Origin: an uncultured Muribaculaceae bacterium
GTDB lineage: Bacteria; Bacteroidota; Bacteroidia; Bacteroidales; Muribaculaceae
Length of the DNA stretch: 18,776 nucleotides
NCBI GenBank assembly: GCA_934636465.1
Contig: CAKUAR010000029.1
Span: forward strand, 1 to 18,776
Reading direction: 5' to 3'
Positions within the stretch are counted from its first letter, which is position 1; each line of letters begins with the position of its first letter. Positions 16,333 through 18,776 of the stretch are shown here, one piece after another. Both the position numbers and the translations under genes were made by a program. The notes beneath the pieces were generated by a model, which worked only from the letters and a program-made list of their open reading frames with translations, ran no database searches and was not told the DNA's origin.

Positions 16333-16353
16333 CATGCAGTTTAATTCTGCATG
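16333..16353. repeat. Short palindrome upstream of the GLUG promoter
   Basis: CATGCAG and CTGCATG are perfect 7-bp arms around TTTAATT, about 155 bases upstream of the promoter -33 box. It could be an operator or chance. Confidence 0.4.
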
Positions 16354-16499
16354 GTTTCTATGAATCATATATTTTTCATTACATTTTTATAACTGACTGT
16401 TATATGACAACCATAAAAAGCATTAATAATCGCATATAATAAACAAGCCATCAAACAAATGTCTTTAAAATCATCAACATTTTCCGACACAAAGACACA

Positions 16500-16598
16500 C
16501 TACGACCTGCCTGTGCTCCGCTGGCTCACCGCCAAGTTTTCTCACCGCTGATGTGGCCATGTCGCAGCCAGCACGGCGCGCGGCAGCGAACAAAATAA
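16500..16598. other. G/C-rich block in an A/T-rich spacer, possible structured RNA or remnant
   Basis: The block differs sharply in composition from the A/T-rich DNA on both sides. It contains two direct copies of CTCACCGC (16525-16532, 16541-16548) and the inverted pair GCTGGCT (16520-16526) and AGCCAGC (16566-16572). It lies beyond the terminator of the propeller gene. Confidence 0.3.
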
Positions 16599-16605
16599 AT
16601 GCGAA

Positions 16606-16654
16606 CAAAAAAAACAAGAAGGACACCTTTCCATCTGCGGAACGGCGTCCTTCT
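16606..16654 (-). terminator. Terminator of the propeller gene
   Basis: On the minus strand AGAAGGACGCC pairs with GGTGTCCTTCT (one wobble), followed by a run of eight T. It lies about 105 bases after the stop at 16758. Confidence 0.85.
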
Positions 16655-16757
16655 ACCTTAATCTTCACGCTGATTTGTTTTATTCAGCGGAACATTCTGG
16701 TCATGTATAGTTACTAAAAAATACTTGCATTTCTCTCGAAAAAAATGCCGGTGGTCA

Positions 16758-18023
16758 TTACTTCACCACCTTCTTTTCGCTCTTGGTGGTGCCGTCGGTG
16801 TAGCGTGTAACCACAATGTTGATGCCGCTGAAGGGCTCTGCGCTCTCCACACCGGCCAAGTTGTAGTATTTCACACTTTCCACCGTCTTTTCTGCCACAT
16901 TGTCGGCCACTCCGGTCACGGTCTTCTTAGGAGCGAACAGGAGCATTGCAGGGAACCAGTAGTTGTCGGCGAGCTTAAAGCTCTTCACCTTTGAGCCGTC
17001 GGTGGCATTGTAGATATTGAGATAATAGTTTTGTGAACTATAGTTCTCAAATGTGGCGGCCACCACATAGTTGTTGTCGGGGTCATAACCCACCACCGAG
17101 CCATACATGGCCTGGCCGTCGTCAAAAGTGATGAACTTCTGCGTGAACGTTTGGCTCTTCAGGTCATATTTGCAGATGTAGTTGGAGTTCTCGCCTGGAG
17201 AGTAATAGAGCACCATGTTTTTCTCATCTACGGCTGGAGCAGCGTGTTTCCACGCAAACCATGTGTTTTGCGAAACCATAGGAGCGGTCATTGTGCTCTT
17301 GGGCTCAAATGTGTTTGCATCGAGAAGCACAAACTGCGCCACATTCGATGCCGATGGCACACCATAGGTACAGTCGTTGACCGACACCAGTATTGAGCCG
17401 CCCACAGTGAACACCGAGGCTATATTGTCGATTGACACGGTTTTCTGCAAGCGGTCAGTGGCAGTGTTAATCACATACAAGCCCTTGCCCTGAACGGCAA
17501 CGAGCAGTTGGCCGTTGCTGAACACCATGTCACCAGGCTGGCTGCTGTAAGCAGCTCCGGCAGTGCCTTCCACGGCATCGCCTATTGTGCCAGTTGTGAT
17601 GTCGTATGGGTGCACACCGTCGGTGGCACCTATATAGCCTTTCTGGTCGCTTATCGACAAATATGCGCGAGTGTCGCCCGAACCAACGTTCTCAAATGAT
17701 TTCTTTGATTTCAAAGTCTTGGCATCGGCAACTATAAAACGGCCACCGGTAGTGCCATAGTTCTGCTTTGAGCAGATGAACAGGTTTTCAGAACCAAGCT
17801 CCGCAAATTGCGAAGTGTTGCCAAGCGTCAGTCCCGGGTTCACGGCCTGATATGCACGATAGGTCATCTCACCCGTGTCGTAGGAGAAGAAATTAATTGT
17901 ACTTGAGTTATGCCCAAACCAATCCTCATTAAGCACGAAAATACCATTCTGAAATTCTTGTGCGGCATTGACATTGGCAAAGAAAGCCAGTGCCAAACCT
18001 GCTAAGCAAAATATCTTCTTCAT
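16758..18023 (-). CDS. Secreted DUF5074-type beta-propeller with T9SS-like C-terminal domain, BtuG-related
   Basis: A 421-residue exported protein. The signal peptide (MKKIFCLAGLALAFFANVNA, cleavage near 20) has no lipobox. The mature part shows the DUF5074/YncE-like propeller pattern: GIFVLNEDWFG near the start, blade-like repeats such as LFICSKQ, YLSISDQKGYIGATDG, VFSNGQLLVAVQGKGLYVINT and MVLYYSPGENSNYICKYDL, and the family's closing WFPAMLLF. The best-known relatives are BtuG proteins of Bacteroides, surface lipoproteins that bind vitamin B12 very tightly. Here the lipid anchor is replaced by a C-terminal domain (about 369-421) ending KSEKKVVK, like T9SS cargo. It starts 24 bases after the stop of the gene upstream (18048-18776), so the two are probably one transcript ended at 16606-16654. 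Corrinoid binding is inferred from family only; other propeller ligands are possible. Confidence 0.8.
   Translation of the reverse strand: MKKIFCLAGLALAFFANVNAAQEFQNGIFVLNEDWFGHNSSTINFFSYDTGEMTYRAYQAVNPGLTLGNTSQFAELGSENLFICSKQNYGTTGGRFIVADAKTLKSKKSFENVGSGDTRAYLSISDQKGYIGATDGVHPYDITTGTIGDAVEGTAGAAYSSQPGDMVFSNGQLLVAVQGKGLYVINTATDRLQKTVSIDNIASVFTVGGSILVSVNDCTYGVPSASNVAQFVLLDANTFEPKSTMTAPMVSQNTWFAWKHAAPAVDEKNMVLYYSPGENSNYICKYDLKSQTFTQKFITFDDGQAMYGSVVGYDPDNNYVVAATFENYSSQNYYLNIYNATDGSKVKSFKLADNYWFPAMLLFAPKKTVTGVADNVAEKTVESVKYYNLAGVESAEPFSGINIVVTRYTDGTTKSEKKVVK
16761..16919 (-). repeat. C-terminal sorting-domain cassette of the propeller gene
   Basis: Codes for 53 residues of which 39 are identical to those encoded at 18051-18209, while the rest of the two proteins is unrelated. 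The core is SVKYYNL.GV.SAEPFSG. Confidence 0.8.
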
Positions 18024-18047
18024 AATTTGTTCGTCTTAAACGCTCTA

Positions 18048-18776
18048 TTATTTAATCACTTTCTTCACACTCTTGTGGCTGCCGTCGCTGTAAGTGGTTA
18101 CAACGATGTTAACACCGCTGAATGGTTCTGCCGAAGCCACACCCTGCAAGTTATAGTATTTTACGCTTGCCACAGTCTTTTCAGCCACTTGAGCCTCTAC
18201 GCCAGTAGTAACGTTAGATGGAGCTGACACGATTTCTTTCCATGTCACAGTGCCGTTGCCATAGTTCCAGCCGTCAACACAGCCATCGCTCAAAACGCGG
18301 CCTGAGCAGCCCACGCCACTGAATGCCCAGTTGGCATCAGAGAAATTAGACTTGAGGAAATAGCCCCAATAGCCAGAAGTACTCCAGCCCTCAGCCACAT
18401 AGTCCTCAGCATCATCAAAGCTGCCGTTGTTGTTTGCGTCCCACTTGAAGCCTGTGATATACAAACCATAGCCGCCGGAGCTCGACACACACTCCAGGCG
18501 TGGATTGTTCTTGGCGATTGCCAGCGCCATGTCAGCACCAGTCACTTTGTCGCCGTCAAACTTATAACCGAAAGCCATGGCGTTAGTCTCGCCATTAGCG
18601 TTCCACTGCATAACCAGAGCAGCACGCTTAGAGCCAGTGCCAGTCCAGTTCTTGATGTCGTCCATAGTGAAGGCATTAGCCACAACAGAAGCGCACACAA
18701 TGTGACTTCCAAATAGAAGTGCAACGCTCCGCAGAGTGACGTAAGCCGTAAAATTATGAAAAACACTGCGGAGGTT
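18048..18776 (-). CDS. Secreted WTGxGS-domain protein with T9SS-like C-terminal domain, 5' end missing
   Basis: The frame is open from the stop at 18048 to the right edge, so the start probably lies outside the window. A GTG at 18698 is the only nearby alternative; it would remove most of an apparent signal peptide (LRSVALLFGSHIVCASVVANA). No ATG occurs on this strand from 18776 to 18698. The mature part has DDIKNWTGTGSKRAALVMQW, AFGYKFDGDKVTGADMALAIA and NNPRLE, a secreted-domain pattern I know from Bacteroidetes and PEP-CTERM proteins without a settled function. It sometimes occurs near DUF5074 proteins. DANNNGSFDDAED (DNA about 18415-18440) looks like a calcium-binding EF-hand or dockerin loop. 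The C-terminal domain matches that of the propeller protein encoded 24 bases downstream in 39 of 53 residues. The two are probably co-transcribed. Confidence 0.75.
   Translation of the reverse strand, partial: NLRSVFHNFTAYVTLRSVALLFGSHIVCASVVANAFTMDDIKNWTGTGSKRAALVMQWNANGETNAMAFGYKFDGDKVTGADMALAIAKNNPRLECVSSSGGYGLYITGFKWDANNNGSFDDAEDYVAEGWSTSGYWGYFLKSNFSDANWAFSGVGCSGRVLSDGCVDGWNYGNGTVTWKEIVSAPSNVTTGVEAQVAEKTVASVKYYNLQGVASAEPFSGVNIVVTTYSDGSHKSVKKVIK
18051..18209 (-). repeat. C-terminal sorting-domain cassette of the WTGxGS-domain gene
   Basis: The counterpart of 16761-16919, ending SVKKVIK. A more distant third version forms the last 56 residues of the GLUG protein (9951-10118). Confidence 0.8.
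18727..18773. repeat. 8-bp inverted repeat at the right edge
   Basis: CTCCGCAG (18727-18734) and CTGCGGAG (18766-18773) are perfect inverted repeats 31 bases apart. On the minus strand the right copy is followed by GTTTTT, so it could be the second half of a terminator whose first half lies outside the window. Confidence 0.4.

Larger units (their letters stand above)
16095..16757. other. Long intergenic region upstream of the GLUG gene
   Basis: About 660 bases without a credible gene. It contains, from right to left, a CGCTGA/TCAGCG hairpin (16668-16689), the terminator of the propeller gene (16606-16654), a G/C-rich block (16500-16598), about 350 bases of very A/T-rich DNA with a 7-bp palindrome, and the GLUG promoter. 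I looked for a cobalamin riboswitch B12 box and did not see one. Confidence 0.7.

Noticed and set aside
16474..16668. 64-codon minus-strand frame with a hydrophobic stretch, a possible small membrane protein
   Set aside because: It starts at GTG and its hydrophobic stretch is simply the T run of the terminator at 16606-16654 read as Phe and Leu codons.
16095..16757. Possible cobalamin riboswitch in the spacer next to the BtuG-like gene
   Set aside because: No GCCACTG-type B12 box or matching stem was found on either strand, and the region is downstream, not upstream, of the propeller gene.
16758..18023. Lipoprotein anchoring of the propeller, as in BtuG
   Set aside because: The only early cysteine (residue 6) is in the signal peptide core without a lipobox, and the cleavage site reads NVNA-AQ.

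Overview
The window looks like chromosomal DNA from a gut-type member of the Bacteroidales (Prevotellaceae or Muribaculaceae-like). The evidence is threefold. Promoters fit the Bacteroidetes -7 box TAnnTTTG, two of them with a TTTG -33 box exactly 19 bases upstream. Start codons are preceded by A/T-rich sequence rather than Shine-Dalgarno motifs. The protein families are typical of this order: DUF4919-like, DUF5074 propeller, GLUG surface proteins, and C-terminal domains resembling type IX secretion (T9SS) sorting signals.

Layout, left to right. Bases 1-150 hold a strong leftward promoter and an untranslated leader that runs off the left edge, perhaps into an rRNA operon. A large MscS-type mechanosensitive channel (438-2864, +) converges, through a shared hairpin terminator, on a two-gene minus-strand operon. 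That operon encodes a cytosolic CBM9-like protein and an N-acetylhexosamine 1-kinase (NahK-type). A divergent intergenic region with a G9 tract inside a palindrome leads to a small secreted protein of unknown function (4929-5618, +) with its own terminator. A hipB-hipA toxin-antitoxin operon follows (5799-7395, +); its promoter box lies so close to the hipB start that the mRNA may be leaderless. It converges on a GNAT acetyltransferase. Next is a minus-strand pair, lgt followed by a DUF4919-like gene.

The right half (9948-18776) is all minus strand and encodes three exported proteins that end in related C-terminal domains of about 55 residues. These are a 2048-residue GLUG-repeat surface protein with its own promoter and terminator, a DUF5074-type beta-propeller related to the BtuG corrinoid-binding proteins, and a 5'-truncated secreted protein with a WTGxGS/RAALVxQW domain. 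The last two are 24 bases apart and are probably co-transcribed from a promoter outside the window. Family knowledge suggests that pair could capture a ligand, possibly a corrinoid, at the cell surface. This is inference: no riboswitch or BtuB-like transporter is inside the window.

The most interesting points are the T9SS-tailed BtuG-like pair, the three-module GLUG protein with a duplicated N-terminal domain, the G9 palindrome in a divergent promoter, the near-leaderless hipBA promoter, and a NahK gene paired with a CBM9-like protein but without a phosphorylase. No tRNA, CRISPR array or insertion sequence was recognised.
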